From positions 1-31,494 of the IMG/VR virus record IMGVR_UViG_3300044799_000904: DNA of 31,494 nt; one strand, given 5' to 3'. Positions 1 through 7,523 of the stretch are shown piece after piece (position 1 is the stretch's first letter; the number at the start of each line of letters is the position of its first letter). The notes under the pieces are model-generated. The model did not search any database, had not been told where the DNA came from, and saw only the letters and a program-made list of their open reading frames with translations. The position numbers and the translations under genes were made by a program. Origin of the DNA: a virus.

Positions 1-468
1 ATGCGCTCTTGGACGGTCACCGACGTGATCCTCAGGGAGATCCGCGAGCTGGGCGAGGCCATCGTGTGCCTGGACCAGCATCCCAGCCTGATCTCCAAGC
101 CGGCTCTGGGCAACACGTACAACCGGCTCTTCCGGGCAATCCATCCGGGCGAGAACATTGGACTAGTACAGTTGAAGATGGAAGAGGAGAGACATGGCTC
201 GGTCAGCCAGTCCGGGGTGTTTCATGGGCACAATGATGTTCCCCCCCAGGCTGCCTTCAGTGAATCGCACCTCGATACGCTAGGCTTCTGCGTCTGGTTG
301 GCCTTGGCCAAGCGTGAATCTGCGGAGCAGACGGTCCTGCTCATCGATGATATCTTCTCGTCGGTTGATCGCCCAGCGTCAGAAGGCATTCCTCAGGGCT
401 ACCACTTCCCAGCGGGGCACTGGCTCTGCACAATTGCACGGAATCGGCCGAAGCAGCAGCCGGGGTGA
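1..468 (+). pseudogene. Chimeric remnant: HerA-like ATPase piece joined to SMC/ABC-like ATPase piece
   Basis: This open frame joins parts of two different protein families. Residues 1-40 (TDVILREIREL, LDQHPSLIS, PALGNTY) look like the late part of a HerA/DUF87-type ATPase. From about residue 41 the text changes to an SMC/ABC-type ATPase C-terminus: the signature-like SESHLDTLGF, then the Walker B and D-loop run TVLLIDDIFSSVD at about 111-124. After SSVD the sequence loses similarity to any ATPase and soon stops. Neither domain has a Walker A, and neither is full length. The frame begins at base 1, so it may continue upstream. It is the only gene-like piece on the plus strand at this end and lies beyond the last tail gene. 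I read it as a recombination scar of host or defence-type genes at the phage border; it is unlikely to be functional. Confidence 0.55.
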
Positions 469-518
469 AGGGCGCAGGCGAAGGCGTCGTTGCGGGAGTG
501 CTCGCAGGATGAGCTCTG

Positions 519-533
519 AGGGTCGAGGACCCT
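519..533 (-). terminator. Short hairpin just after the last tail gene
   Basis: A 6-bp perfect stem (agggtc / gaccct) with a 3-base loop starts three bases after the stop codon of the final minus-strand tail gene. No U-run follows it, so it is at best a weak or factor-dependent transcript end for the tail operon. Confidence 0.25.
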
Positions 534-535
534 TG

Positions 536-1579
536 TCAGTTGGGCGGGGCGTTGAGTTCAAACTCGACCACCACGCGGGACGAGACGGCCGCCGTGACCC
601 AGCCGATGTCCACGCGGCGGATGAGAAAGTTCTGCGCCGCCCCGTCGAGGATGTTCTGGAGGGCCGCCGTGAGGTTTCCCCCGCTGATCTGTCCGGGAAC
701 CCCCGCCGTCAGCACCACCGAACCGACGGAGGTCGAGTCCCCCGGTCCCGTGCCGCCGGGGCTGGCCCAGGCGGCGCCGGTGTGGGGATTGTATTCGTTC
801 CAGCTTGCCAGCCATTCCCAGTCGATCGGCCGCAGGCAGTGGAACACCTCCACGGTGCAGTCGGTGTCGGCGGTGACCTCCAGGTAGCTGCCGGACAGCG
901 CGGTGGCGTTGACCAGGCCGAGTGGGGGAGATTCGACGCCGCGGAAAACGGCATAGCCGACGTTCCGCAGCTCATCGGTCCCGTTGTTGGCCACCACCTC
1001 GGCGGTCCAGGGCGTGTCGGGCGCGATGGTGAACAGGCCGCTGCACCAATAGATGGGCAGGTCCCATCGGCCTCGACGCACCCACTCCAACGCCTGCCGC
1101 AGCTCGTTGAAGTGCACGGCCCGAATGGCCGTGGCGGCCGGCTGAAGGTTGGGATCCGTCCAGTGGTTTGTACCGTTCAGCTTCTGCACCAGGCCCACTT
1201 CGTCGGGTCCCGGCGGCGTCAAGCCGGAGACCAGTCTTTTGCCTTCATCCCCATCGCTGACCGGCCACAGCCACTCCATACTCGTGGGCGTGGGCGGTTG
1301 GCCGCCTTTCGCGCCGGGCGTGGGGTACAGCACGCTCCCGGTGATCGCGCCGCGCAGGTGGTCGAAGGGCGGCCACAGGGCCGAGTCCAGGGTGCTGTCC
1401 CGCACCGGGGCCTGGGAAAAAAGGTGCGAACTGAAATCCCACGCCGACCAGTACGTCAGGAGGCGCCGACGGTTGATCGCCGCCGCCAGTTCCTCGGCGT
1501 CGCAGAGGCGGACGTGATGCTGCCCGGCGCTCAGGCGGCCGTTGGCGTTGCCGTTGGACCATGCGGGGTTATAGGCCAT
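536..1579 (-). CDS. Distal tail or adsorption protein, uncharacterised
   Basis: This 347-residue protein is the last gene of the tail operon, four bases after its upstream neighbour. I do not recognise a domain. It is rich in Trp, Asn, Gly and Thr, as is common in beta-rich virion proteins: for example WSAWDFSSHLF near residue 45, WTDPNLQPAAT near 137, and a C-terminal Gly/Ser/Thr/Val-rich stretch from about 265. There is no signal peptide or membrane segment. Its place downstream of the tape measure and two other tail genes suggests a baseplate, tail-tip or receptor-contact protein. That role is inferred from position only. Start chosen at the ATG at 1577-1579, which has a GGA-containing leader. 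Confidence 0.6.
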   Translation of the reverse strand: MAYNPAWSNGNANGRLSAGQHHVRLCDAEELAAAINRRRLLTYWSAWDFSSHLFSQAPVRDSTLDSALWPPFDHLRGAITGSVLYPTPGAKGGQPPTPTSMEWLWPVSDGDEGKRLVSGLTPPGPDEVGLVQKLNGTNHWTDPNLQPAATAIRAVHFNELRQALEWVRRGRWDLPIYWCSGLFTIAPDTPWTAEVVANNGTDELRNVGYAVFRGVESPPLGLVNATALSGSYLEVTADTDCTVEVFHCLRPIDWEWLASWNEYNPHTGAAWASPGGTGPGDSTSVGSVVLTAGVPGQISGGNLTAALQNILDGAAQNFLIRRVDIGWVTAAVSSRVVVEFELNAPPN

Positions 1580-1583
1580 GACA

Positions 1584-2402
1584 TCAATCCAGGTACTTGG
1601 CGTAGGCGGGATGGTCGAAGACGTAGCGGGTGGTCGGCGGGTTGCCCGTGTCGGGGATGGCCATGGCCAGGACGATGGTGCCGGTGTTCACCGCCGCCCC
1701 CGGACCCAAGGACAGTTCCGCCAGATTGTGGGCTGTGACTTGCTGGGCGCCGCTCTTATCGGCGAAGCTGCCGGCGCCGGTGCACACCTGCTCCAGGACG
1801 CCGTAGGCCGACCCGCCCAGCGAGCTGACGACCTTGGCGGCAAACATGGTGGTGGTCGGACTTGACTCCTGGATTCCGTTGGCCAGCCTGACCACAGCCC
1901 AGACAGTCCCCGTGCCGCTCTGACGCCACAGGATCGTGGACGATCCTATGCGGCTGGTTTTCAGGCAGGTAGCGTCGCCGTTCTTCACGTCGGCAAGCTG
2001 GAGCGTCGCATCATCCACCTGCACGCGGACGATGCAGACGCCCGATGCAACCGCCTGACCGATTGCGCCAGCCGCTAGTGGCTCCAGCAGTATGACGAAC
2101 CGACCCGTGTGCGAGGATGCGCTTGGCGTGACGCCGCTGAGGGCCGGGCAGTTCTTGAAGGCGTCCAGACCGGCCGCAGGGTCAAAGACCGCTCCGGCTA
2201 CGCCCAGCACGTCGAAGCGGCCGCGGTCGCCGCCTGAGCCGTTGCGAACCAGGACGATCCCGCTGAGCCTTGCGCCGGGCCTGGCGCTCTGGGCCTGGTC
2301 CTGCTGGCGGGCCAGGTAGTCGCGAGCCGCATCGATGAACGTGTTGTACGTTGCGGCCGGGATGACCAACGGATCGCCCGACTTGACCTTCTCAATGCTC
2401 AC
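1584..2402 (-). CDS. Tail-associated structural protein, uncharacterised
   Basis: A protein of about 272 residues in the distal tail block. Three in-frame starts lie close together (GTG 2411, TTG 2405, GTG 2402). I prefer the GTG at 2402 because AGGAG, which overlaps the stop codon of the gene before it, sits 8 bases upstream, whereas it would abut the GTG at 2411. The N-terminus has a helical segment (about residues 18-35), and the rest is Ala/Gly/Val/Thr-rich and probably beta. It has no Cys cluster, signal peptide or membrane segment. It lies 11 bases after the preceding gene and 4 bases before the last tail gene, so it is co-transcribed with both. Role inferred from position: minor tail or tail-tip component. 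Confidence 0.6.
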   Translation of the reverse strand: MSIEKVKSGDPLVIPAATYNTFIDAARDYLARQQDQAQSARPGARLSGIVLVRNGSGGDRGRFDVLGVAGAVFDPAAGLDAFKNCPALSGVTPSASSHTGRFVILLEPLAAGAIGQAVASGVCIVRVQVDDATLQLADVKNGDATCLKTSRIGSSTILWRQSGTGTVWAVVRLANGIQESSPTTTMFAAKVVSSLGGSAYGVLEQVCTGAGSFADKSGAQQVTAHNLAELSLGPGAAVNTGTIVLAMAIPDTGNPPTTRYVFDHPAYAKYLD

Positions 2403-2413
2403 CAAATGCACTC

Positions 2414-3259
2414 CTACGGCGGCGGGATGCTGATGCCGAGCAGGCCGAAGTTGCCCTCCTCGTAGACCTTCTCCACGCAGACGGCCGCGGGACGCTTGAC
2501 GATCATTTTGGCCGAGGCGTCCTCAACGTCCTCGTAGCGGACCCACAGGTACTCCCAGCCCTTCTTGTCGATGCCGCTGATGTCTCCGATGGCGATGCCG
2601 GTGCGGTTGGGATTGGCCGCGAACCGCAAGGTCAGCTCGATGAACTCCGAGGCGGTGGACTCATCGCCGCTGCCGCCCAGGAACAGCAGCTCCCCGGCCG
2701 GGAAGGTGTAGGTGGCCCCGTGAATCCGCACGTAGAAGCCGGTGCTGTTGACCTTGCCGGTCAGCGCCCGCATGTTGGCGACGTAGGTGGGGTTCCAATT
2801 CTCGATCGGCAGCTTGACTCGCAGCGTGAAGTTGAAGGCCGGCGTGACCACGTCCACGCCCTCGACGTTGTCTTGGGTCACGCCGACGGCGCCCTTGAAG
2901 TCGGGGGCCGTCTTGCCTGGCGGGGCGTAGCGGCCAACGGTCGTAATGGACTGCGTGACGTGCTGCGTCGCGCCGGTGGTGTCGAAGCTGAACGCGAACT
3001 CACCCACGGGCGTGGGGGCCTTGGGGCCGTAGTTGACGTAGCCCAGCCAGCGGCCGGGCGAAAGCCACTCCACGCGGCTGGTCTGCTTGTAGCCGTCGCC
3101 GACCTGCTCGGGGGCCTGGTCGTGCAGGGCCGCGGCGGCCTCGGATTCCTCGTCGGTCCCGGTGACCAGGAACTTCTTGACCCCCGTGTTGGCGGAGCTT
3201 TGCTCCTCGCTGACGGTGAATTCGCGGTCTTCGGGCTTTTCGACGACTGTGATCGGCAT
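2414..3259 (-). CDS. Minor tail protein downstream of tape measure
   Basis: A 281-residue protein read directly after the tape measure gene, 9 bases after its stop. The ATG at 3257-3259 has AGGGG about 7 bases upstream. The N-terminal 60 residues are acidic and probably partly disordered (KPEDREFTVSEEQSSAN, DEESEAAAALHDQAPEQ). From about residue 60 it becomes a soluble, aromatic-rich domain (VEWLSPGRWLGYVNYGP, FAFSFDTTGAT, FNFTLRVKLPIENWNP). No named family is recognised. In siphophages the gene after the tape measure usually encodes a distal tail protein that starts the baseplate, so this is a reasonable positional guess and no more. Confidence 0.6.
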   Translation of the reverse strand: MPITVVEKPEDREFTVSEEQSSANTGVKKFLVTGTDEESEAAAALHDQAPEQVGDGYKQTSRVEWLSPGRWLGYVNYGPKAPTPVGEFAFSFDTTGATQHVTQSITTVGRYAPPGKTAPDFKGAVGVTQDNVEGVDVVTPAFNFTLRVKLPIENWNPTYVANMRALTGKVNSTGFYVRIHGATYTFPAGELLFLGGSGDESTASEFIELTLRFAANPNRTGIAIGDISGIDKKGWEYLWVRYEDVEDASAKMIVKRPAAVCVEKVYEEGNFGLLGISIPPP

Positions 3260-3268
3260 GGTCTGCCC

Positions 3269-5335
3269 CTACGTGAAAACCAGCCTGCCGCTTCGCGTGG
3301 CGGCGACCAGCTTGTCCGTGTTCTTGGCCACGGCCTCGGTGGCCTTGGCGGTCCGCTCCATCGGCCCGCCGCCTGCGCCCAGACCGGCCAGGGCTTCTGA
3401 ACTGAACGTGCCGACCACGCTGATGCCGCTCACCCGGTCAGCCACATCGTCCAATGTCATGCTGGCGGTCTTGATGGCAGAGGCAGCTTGCTCGACGGCC
3501 GGTGCGCCGGCCTGGGGCTTCTCGCTAGCCGAGGGTGCCCCCGCGTCCTTGGTGAAGAACTCTGCCCTGGTCTTCTCCCAGTCGGAGGCGATCTGCTCAC
3601 CGAGCTGCCGCATGTGCTCACCCAGCGACGTCTCCAGCGGGCCGATCTGCCGCTCGGCGATCTTGGGAAGCTCCTTGATGGCCGACTGGAAGCCCTCCAG
3701 CAGCCCAGTCCACTGGAAGCTCCAACCTTCGCCCTTGAACAGCCCCGCGACGGCGTGCCAGAGGTTCACCAGGTTCTTCCAGACGTTGCCCGCGAAGGTC
3801 TTGACGCCGTTCCAGATGGTGGCGAACACGTCCCGCCAGTTGTCGGCGAACCAGGCGAGGTAGCCGGGGATGGCCACGGTCAGGAAGTGCTCGGCCTGGT
3901 TGGCGAAGCGGACGATGCCGTACGCCGCGGCCACCAGGGAATACTCCAGAAGCGCCTTCCAGTGCGTGATGGCGAAGGTCAGCGCCGCAAAGGCCGTGAT
4001 CACGGCCTCCTGGAGCCAGTTCAGCACCGGCCCGACGTAGGGCGAGATCGAGGCCCAGGCCGAGACGATCAGGTCCCTGGCGCCTTCGACCAGCGGCTGG
4101 AGCGCCTGCCACAAGGCATCAAAGGCCGTCTGGATGAACTCGGTGAAGGCTGCGACGATAGGCGTGACGTACTGGACTACCGAGTCCCAGGCTGAGGTAA
4201 TTCCCTCAACCGTCGCGGCCAGGATGGGAGATAGGAACTTCCATACCGACTGCCAGGCCGACTTGATGAAGTCCGTTGCGGCCTGGACGGCGGGCATGAT
4301 CGTCTTGCCCAGGCCGGCCATCTTCTCCGCGAAGGTCTGGCCCTCCAATCCTGTGTAGGCCAGCGCCGCCGCAATAGCTGCCAGGCCGCCAACGACCAAC
4401 GCCACGGGGGAGGCGACCAAGCCGATGATGACGGAGACGCCCTTGAGGATGCCTGAGAGAACCCCAATCGCCTGGCCGAAGCCCGCCAAGGCCAACCCTC
4501 CCGCCGTGACCGCCGCAGCGACCTTCAGCACGCCGACCACCAGGCCGCTGTTCGCCTTGAGCCATTGGGCCGTGGCCGCGACAGTCGATGTAAGGCGCAC
4601 GGCCAGGGACTGAAGCACCGGCGCGAGCGTGGAACCGATTGTGGCGGCCGAGTAGCGCAGGACCTTCCACAGGTCGGCCAGGGTGTCGCCGAACGCGTCG
4701 GCCGCCGCGGCGTCCTGTGTGGACATGACGATGCCCAGGCGCTCGGCCTTGGCTTGGTAGGTGTCTAGCGAGGCCGCACCGCCCTCGATCATGGGCAGCA
4801 GCGCCGTGCCGCTCTTGCCGAAGACCTCCATCGCAGCAGCCGCCTTGGCCGTGGGGTCGGCCACCTTGTCCAGCCGGTCGGCGAGCAAGCGGAACTGCTT
4901 CTCAGGCGCCAGGCCCGCCAGGTCACTCACGGTCAGACCCAGTCCGGCCAGGGCCTCCTGGGCGGAGCTGCTACCCTCCGCCGCGGCCGAGATGGCCTTC
5001 TGCATCTTGCGGAGGCCGGTCTCCAGGGACTCCATGTCCGCCCCAGACTGCTCAGCCGCGTACCCAAGGACAGACAGGGCCTCGACCGACACGCCGGTGC
5101 GCTTGGACATGTCCCAGAGCTTGCTGCCCATGTCGGCGAAGCTCTTGGCCACCCCGGCCAGCGGCGCGAGCATGGCCGCACCCAGCCCCATCATCTTCAG
5201 CCCCATGCCCGTGACGGCCGCGCCGAATGCCTTCAGCTTGGCCTGCGCCGCCTTCAGCCCGCGGACGAGCCTGCTGTCGTCGGCGAACAGCTCGACGAAG
5301 GCCTTCCCGGCGCGTATGCCCTTGGCTTCGGCCAT
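3269..5335 (-). CDS. Phage tail tape measure protein
   Basis: At 688 residues this is one of the longest genes of the tail module. It has the typical make-up of a tape measure protein: an Ala/Leu-rich helical N-terminus (LVRGLKAAQAKLKAFG), an early hydrophobic run (MGLGAAMLAPLAGVA, about 47-61), the TP901/PhageMin-type core (MSKRTGVSVEALSVLGYAAEQ and VFGKSGTALLPMIEG), and a long hydrophobic block at about 265-330. The C-terminus carries helical repeats with Trp and an Ala-rich tail. The family sets tail length and is ejected with DNA; 688 residues would imply a rather short tail. The ATG at 5333-5335 is preceded by an AGG-type site. The gene is separated from the tail chaperones by three small membrane-type genes, which is unusual. 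Confidence 0.9.
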   Translation of the reverse strand: MAEAKGIRAGKAFVELFADDSRLVRGLKAAQAKLKAFGAAVTGMGLKMMGLGAAMLAPLAGVAKSFADMGSKLWDMSKRTGVSVEALSVLGYAAEQSGADMESLETGLRKMQKAISAAAEGSSSAQEALAGLGLTVSDLAGLAPEKQFRLLADRLDKVADPTAKAAAAMEVFGKSGTALLPMIEGGAASLDTYQAKAERLGIVMSTQDAAAADAFGDTLADLWKVLRYSAATIGSTLAPVLQSLAVRLTSTVAATAQWLKANSGLVVGVLKVAAAVTAGGLALAGFGQAIGVLSGILKGVSVIIGLVASPVALVVGGLAAIAAALAYTGLEGQTFAEKMAGLGKTIMPAVQAATDFIKSAWQSVWKFLSPILAATVEGITSAWDSVVQYVTPIVAAFTEFIQTAFDALWQALQPLVEGARDLIVSAWASISPYVGPVLNWLQEAVITAFAALTFAITHWKALLEYSLVAAAYGIVRFANQAEHFLTVAIPGYLAWFADNWRDVFATIWNGVKTFAGNVWKNLVNLWHAVAGLFKGEGWSFQWTGLLEGFQSAIKELPKIAERQIGPLETSLGEHMRQLGEQIASDWEKTRAEFFTKDAGAPSASEKPQAGAPAVEQAASAIKTASMTLDDVADRVSGISVVGTFSSEALAGLGAGGGPMERTAKATEAVAKNTDKLVAATRSGRLVFT

Positions 5336-5497
5336 GAATTCACCTGCTTTCCGCCGCTCGCCTCAGCGAGTCGCCGTGGCGATTTGACGCGCCAGGGCGG
5401 CGGCGGTATATTGACAATGTGCTTAGATCGCCCGGTTCTTCCCCGGCCGGGCGAATTGAGGATCAGGTCGTCCCCCCCCACGGCTTGGTCCTTTTTT
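5336..5497. other. Intergenic gap with GC-rich hairpin and homopolymer runs
   Basis: These 162 bases separate the tape measure gene from the small two-helix membrane gene. They include a perfect 7-bp stem (cgcccgg / ccgggcg, 5429-5453) with an 11-base loop, a run of 8 C at 5472-5479, and 7 T from 5492 that run into the stop codon of the membrane gene. No T-run follows the hairpin on either strand, so I do not call a terminator. An AT-rich patch (tatattgacaatgtgc, 5407-5422) is the most promoter-like piece, but no convincing -35/-10 pair is seen. The stretch might adjust expression of the tape measure gene relative to the genes before it. Confidence 0.35.
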
Positions 5498-5692
5498 TCA
5501 CTGCTGTGCCTTGGCGGCCTCGTTGGCGATCCCGGCGCGGATGAAGCACGCCTGAGCCGCGGCCCAGACGGCTGCCAGCAGCGCCACGTTGCCGATCTGC
5601 CCGTCGGCCCAGGCGATCACAGCACCCAACAGACCGATGGCGGCGGTGATGTACGCCTTCTTGCCCTTGAGGAACTCGCGCAGCTTGTTCAT
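5498..5692 (-). CDS. Small two-helix membrane protein, holin-like
   Basis: A 64-residue protein with a basic, charged N-terminus (MNKLREFLKGKKA) and two hydrophobic segments, about residues 14-29 (YITAAIGLLGAVIAWA) and 34-53 (NVALLAAVWAAAQACF), followed by a short polar tail. Size, charge pattern and two-helix topology fit small phage holins, which permeabilise the inner membrane at lysis. It neighbours a putative lipoprotein gene and a gene whose product ends in a hydrophobic helix, together a lysis-like set. No endolysin is recognised in the window, so the lysis role is inference. It could also be a small tail-assembly or superinfection membrane protein. Confidence 0.5.
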   Translation of the reverse strand: MNKLREFLKGKKAYITAAIGLLGAVIAWADGQIGNVALLAAVWAAAQACFIRAGIANEAAKAQQ

Positions 5693-5714
5693 GCGGACCT
5701 CCTTGTCCTTCCGC

Positions 5715-6068
5715 TCAAAGACCCACCAGGCCGGCCAGCACGGAGAGCACGATGGGGGCCAGCCGCAGGAGAAGCTCGTTCTTCAGGTCCTCGCGGACCT
5801 TGTTGTAGTTGGCCACCGACTCCCATCGGGCCGTGTTGGCCTTCACCTTGGCGATGAACTCCTCGTTGCTGAGCTTGCCGTCCAGTTCCGCCACCACGTC
5901 CAGGTCGCCCGCCATCAGCCGCCGCAGGTATTGCCAAGCGTCCTCCTGCGCAAGCTCGAACAGCCGCGGGCCGTACTGGGCGATGAGGGCGCTGGCGGCT
6001 TGTCGCTGGCCCTCGGGGATACGGGCCAGAAGCTCTTGGATGCGTTGATTGAGGTCCGCCATGGTCAT
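5715..6068 (-). CDS. Small protein with C-terminal hydrophobic helix
   Basis: A 117-residue protein, mostly helical and charged, ending in a hydrophobic stretch (RLAPIVLSVLAGLVGL, residues 102-117) that could anchor it in the membrane with the bulk on one side. Two ATG codons lie 6 bases apart (6068 and 6062); GGGG sits about 9 bases before the second, so MADLNQRIQ may be the true start. It overlaps the stop codon of the preceding lipoprotein gene. No known domain is recognised. Lipoprotein, tail-anchored protein and two-helix membrane protein in a row suggest a lysis or envelope-contact cassette, but this is positional inference. Confidence 0.5.
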   Translation of the reverse strand: MTMADLNQRIQELLARIPEGQRQAASALIAQYGPRLFELAQEDAWQYLRRLMAGDLDVVAELDGKLSNEEFIAKVKANTARWESVANYNKVREDLKNELLLRLAPIVLSVLAGLVGL

Positions 6069-6349
6069 TCACCCCTTTCATCAGGGAGCTTGGGACCCCA
6101 GACCAGGTCCTTCCGCGCCGAACGGACGAAGTAGCGCCACTGCTTGAAGTTCTCCGTCAGGTAGGCCTTCTCCCAGGCGGGTGTGTTCGGCTCGGCATCG
6201 GCCCGCTGGGTGGCCTGGTAGGCATCCAGCGTGCTCGTCTCGGCGGCCGTCAGCGCGTCGCCTTTGAGGTACACGTTTCCGCAGCCAGCAACTGTCGAAA
6301 GCGCCAGCAACAGGGCCAACGCGATCAGGATCAGACGTCCGTGTCTCAT
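6065..6349 (-). CDS. Small phage lipoprotein
   Basis: A 94-residue protein with a classic lipoprotein signal: basic start MRHGR, hydrophobic run LILIALALLLALS, and a lipobox ending TVAGC with the acylated Cys at residue 23. The mature part is about 72 residues, polar and aromatic (WEKAYLTENFKQWRYFV). Lipoproteins of this size in phages include outer-membrane spanins (Rz1-like), which fuse the membranes at lysis, and superinfection-exclusion lipoproteins. The neighbouring small membrane genes favour a lysis role, though the mature part lacks the Pro-rich character of Rz1. Its ATG overlaps the stop codon of the tail chaperone frame (ATGA), so translation is probably coupled. A lipoprotein destined for an outer membrane would fit a Gram-negative host. 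Confidence 0.6.
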   Translation of the reverse strand: MRHGRLILIALALLLALSTVAGCGNVYLKGDALTAAETSTLDAYQATQRADAEPNTPAWEKAYLTENFKQWRYFVRSARKDLVWGPKLPDERGE

Positions 6350-6765
6350 AGCTTGGCTCCTTTGTCCAAGAAGGCATGCTTCAGCAGACCGATGTTCTCT
6401 TTGTCCACGACCAGCCGGTCGGCCTTACGCGCCAAGTACGGGTCGAAGTCGGCCGGCTTGAACGACCGCGACTTCTTCGGATCGCGGTGGCAGTTGGCGA
6501 TCAGGGCCATCAGGGCCGACGCTCTAGCCCACTGGCCGCGGCTGCGTGCCTCGGCCATCCATACAAGCTCCCGCAGCGTCAGGGGGCCGGGGGCGACTCC
6601 GACGACCCCGGCAAGCTCGTAACAGAGACGGAGGCAATCCTCTGCCGTAGTTCCTGTTCCAGCGTGTCGCTGTCCAGCCGGTCGCTCGCCGCCGTCAGCG
6701 CGATCGCTTCCAGCTTGGTCAGCTTGCCCAGGGCCTTGGTCAACAGGTCCCTGCGGCCCTTGGGG
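6346..6765 (-). CDS. Tail assembly chaperone T-like extension, probably reached by -1 frameshift
   Basis: This frame follows and overlaps the G-like chaperone gene in the -1 frame. Its protein-like part begins at about 6640 (LRLCYELAGVVGVAPGPLTLREL, here split: LRLCYELAGVV and GPLTLRELVWM) and continues to the stop at 6346 with NCHRDPKKSRSFKPADFDP, text typical of small proteins encoded between tail tube and tape measure. There is no ATG, GTG or TTG in this frame near the beginning of that part; the first ATG is at 6558, inside it. A frameshift at 6765-6771 would append 139 residues to the first 97 of the upstream protein, giving a 236-residue fusion like lambda gpGT. The alternative is separate initiation at the ATG at 6558, which has GGGAG 9 bases upstream and would yield 70 residues. 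Confidence 0.6.
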   Translation of the reverse strand, partial: PQGPQGPVDQGPGQADQAGSDRADGGERPAGQRHAGTGTTAEDCLRLCYELAGVVGVAPGPLTLRELVWMAEARSRGQWARASALMALIANCHRDPKKSRSFKPADFDPYLARKADRLVVDKENIGLLKHAFLDKGAKL

Positions 6766-7055
6766 AAAAAACCCGCCAGCTCCTCCAGGAAGGCCGTAGT
6801 GGCCTGCTCGATCACGTCGCCCGCCATCGAACGGCCGAAGTCCTCGTCGGTCACGTTCTGAGCGTCGGCCTGGGCCTTGCACAGCACGTAGAGGATGTCG
6901 CACAGGAGCACCGGGTCGGTGGCCAGGCGATCCAGGAGCTTGCCCTCGATGGCCTCCAGCAGGTTCACACCCAGGGTGCCCTTGACCCGCTTGATCGCGT
7001 CCACGTTGACAGTGACAGTCCAGGTGCGGCTGGCGTTATCGGTGAACGTTTTCAT
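6579..7055 (-). CDS. Tail assembly chaperone, G-like
   Basis: A 158-residue protein encoded directly after the tail tube gene, with a 4-bp ATGA overlap. This is the position of gpG/gpGT-type chaperones, which hold the tape measure protein during tail assembly. The start codes MKTFTDNASRTW; the N-terminal half has a beta-like segment (TWTVTVNVDAIKRVKG) followed by helices (LLEAIEGKLLDRL, DILYVLCKAQADAQ). The sequence NVTDEDFGRSMAGDVIEQA is common in this group. Codons 96-97 (Phe-Phe) lie on a slippery heptamer. The remaining 60 residues in the zero frame are charged and helical, so the unshifted product also looks like a real protein. Confidence 0.75.
   Translation of the reverse strand: MKTFTDNASRTWTVTVNVDAIKRVKGTLGVNLLEAIEGKLLDRLATDPVLLCDILYVLCKAQADAQNVTDEDFGRSMAGDVIEQATTAFLEELAGFFPKGRRDLLTKALGKLTKLEAIALTAASDRLDSDTLEQELRQRIASVSVTSLPGSSESPPAP
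6765..6771 (-). promoter_or_regulatory. Slippery heptamer T-TTT-TTC for -1 ribosomal frameshift
   Basis: On the minus strand these seven bases read TTTTTTC. In the frame of the chaperone gene starting at 7055 the codons are split exactly as T TTT TTC, the X-XXY-YYZ pattern needed for simultaneous -1 slippage. Slippage moves ribosomes into the frame that stays open to 6346. Lambda and many other tailed phages use a -1 shift between these two genes. I did not work out a downstream pseudoknot or hairpin. Confidence 0.6.
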
Positions 7056-7489
7056 GCCGCCACCTCCACCCACTCATCGAACACGGCCAGCTTGGCCGTG
7101 ACGGAGACCGTGATCGCCTCCTCCAGCGCCTCGTTGCGGCTGAACGAGGTGATGGAGAAGCTGCCCTTGGGGCCTTGAGCGCCGCTGACCGTGCGGGCCT
7201 GGTCCAGCACGGCAAGCTCGATGGTGGTGCCGCCCAGGAAGGCCAACTTGATGGCGTCGAAGCCGGTGTCGCCGGGCTTCCAGACCATCTCGAACTCGGC
7301 CGTGCACTCCCGCAACGTGGGGGCCGTCGCCCGCCAGCCGGAGTTGGCCCGCGTGGTGATGTCCGCCTCGCCGGCCTCCAGGTTCAGCGTCACGTCGCGG
7401 ACGTTCGACATCTCGGTCATGGCCGAGAGTTCCGCCCCGGCCGCTCCCTGATAAATCTTGGCGTCCTTGCCCAATATGAACGTTGGCAT
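7052..7489 (-). CDS. Major tail tube protein
   Basis: A 145-residue protein with the make-up of siphophage tail tube proteins (lambda gpV / TP901-1 type). It starts MPTFILGKDAKIYQG, has the typical VRDVTLNLEAGEADITTR segment (residues about 30-47), then alternating beta strands (AEFEMVWKPGD, SITSFSRNEALEEAITVSVTAKLAVF). This protein polymerises into the inner tail tube around the tape measure. Its ATG has a near-perfect AAGGAGG 7 bases upstream, fitting high expression. The gene is followed by the chaperone gene with an ATGA overlap, the standard order. Confidence 0.85.
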   Translation of the reverse strand: MPTFILGKDAKIYQGAAGAELSAMTEMSNVRDVTLNLEAGEADITTRANSGWRATAPTLRECTAEFEMVWKPGDTGFDAIKLAFLGGTTIELAVLDQARTVSGAQGPKGSFSITSFSRNEALEEAITVSVTAKLAVFDEWVEVAA

Positions 7490-7523
7490 ATCCTTGCCTC
7501 CTTGCCCCGCGCCTGTCGAGGGG

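Noticed and set aside
314-1738. Plus-strand open frame of 474 codons across the distal tail gene
   Set aside because: Arg/Gly-rich shadow of the minus-strand tail gene, no Shine-Dalgarno, no motif.
536-2402. Distal tail genes considered as diversity-generating retroelement targets
   Set aside because: No reverse transcriptase, no template/variable repeat pair and no C-type-lectin-like ending can be seen.
5429-5453. Hairpin before the tape measure gene considered as a terminator
   Set aside because: No U-run follows on either strand, and a terminator there would cut off the tape measure gene from its operon.
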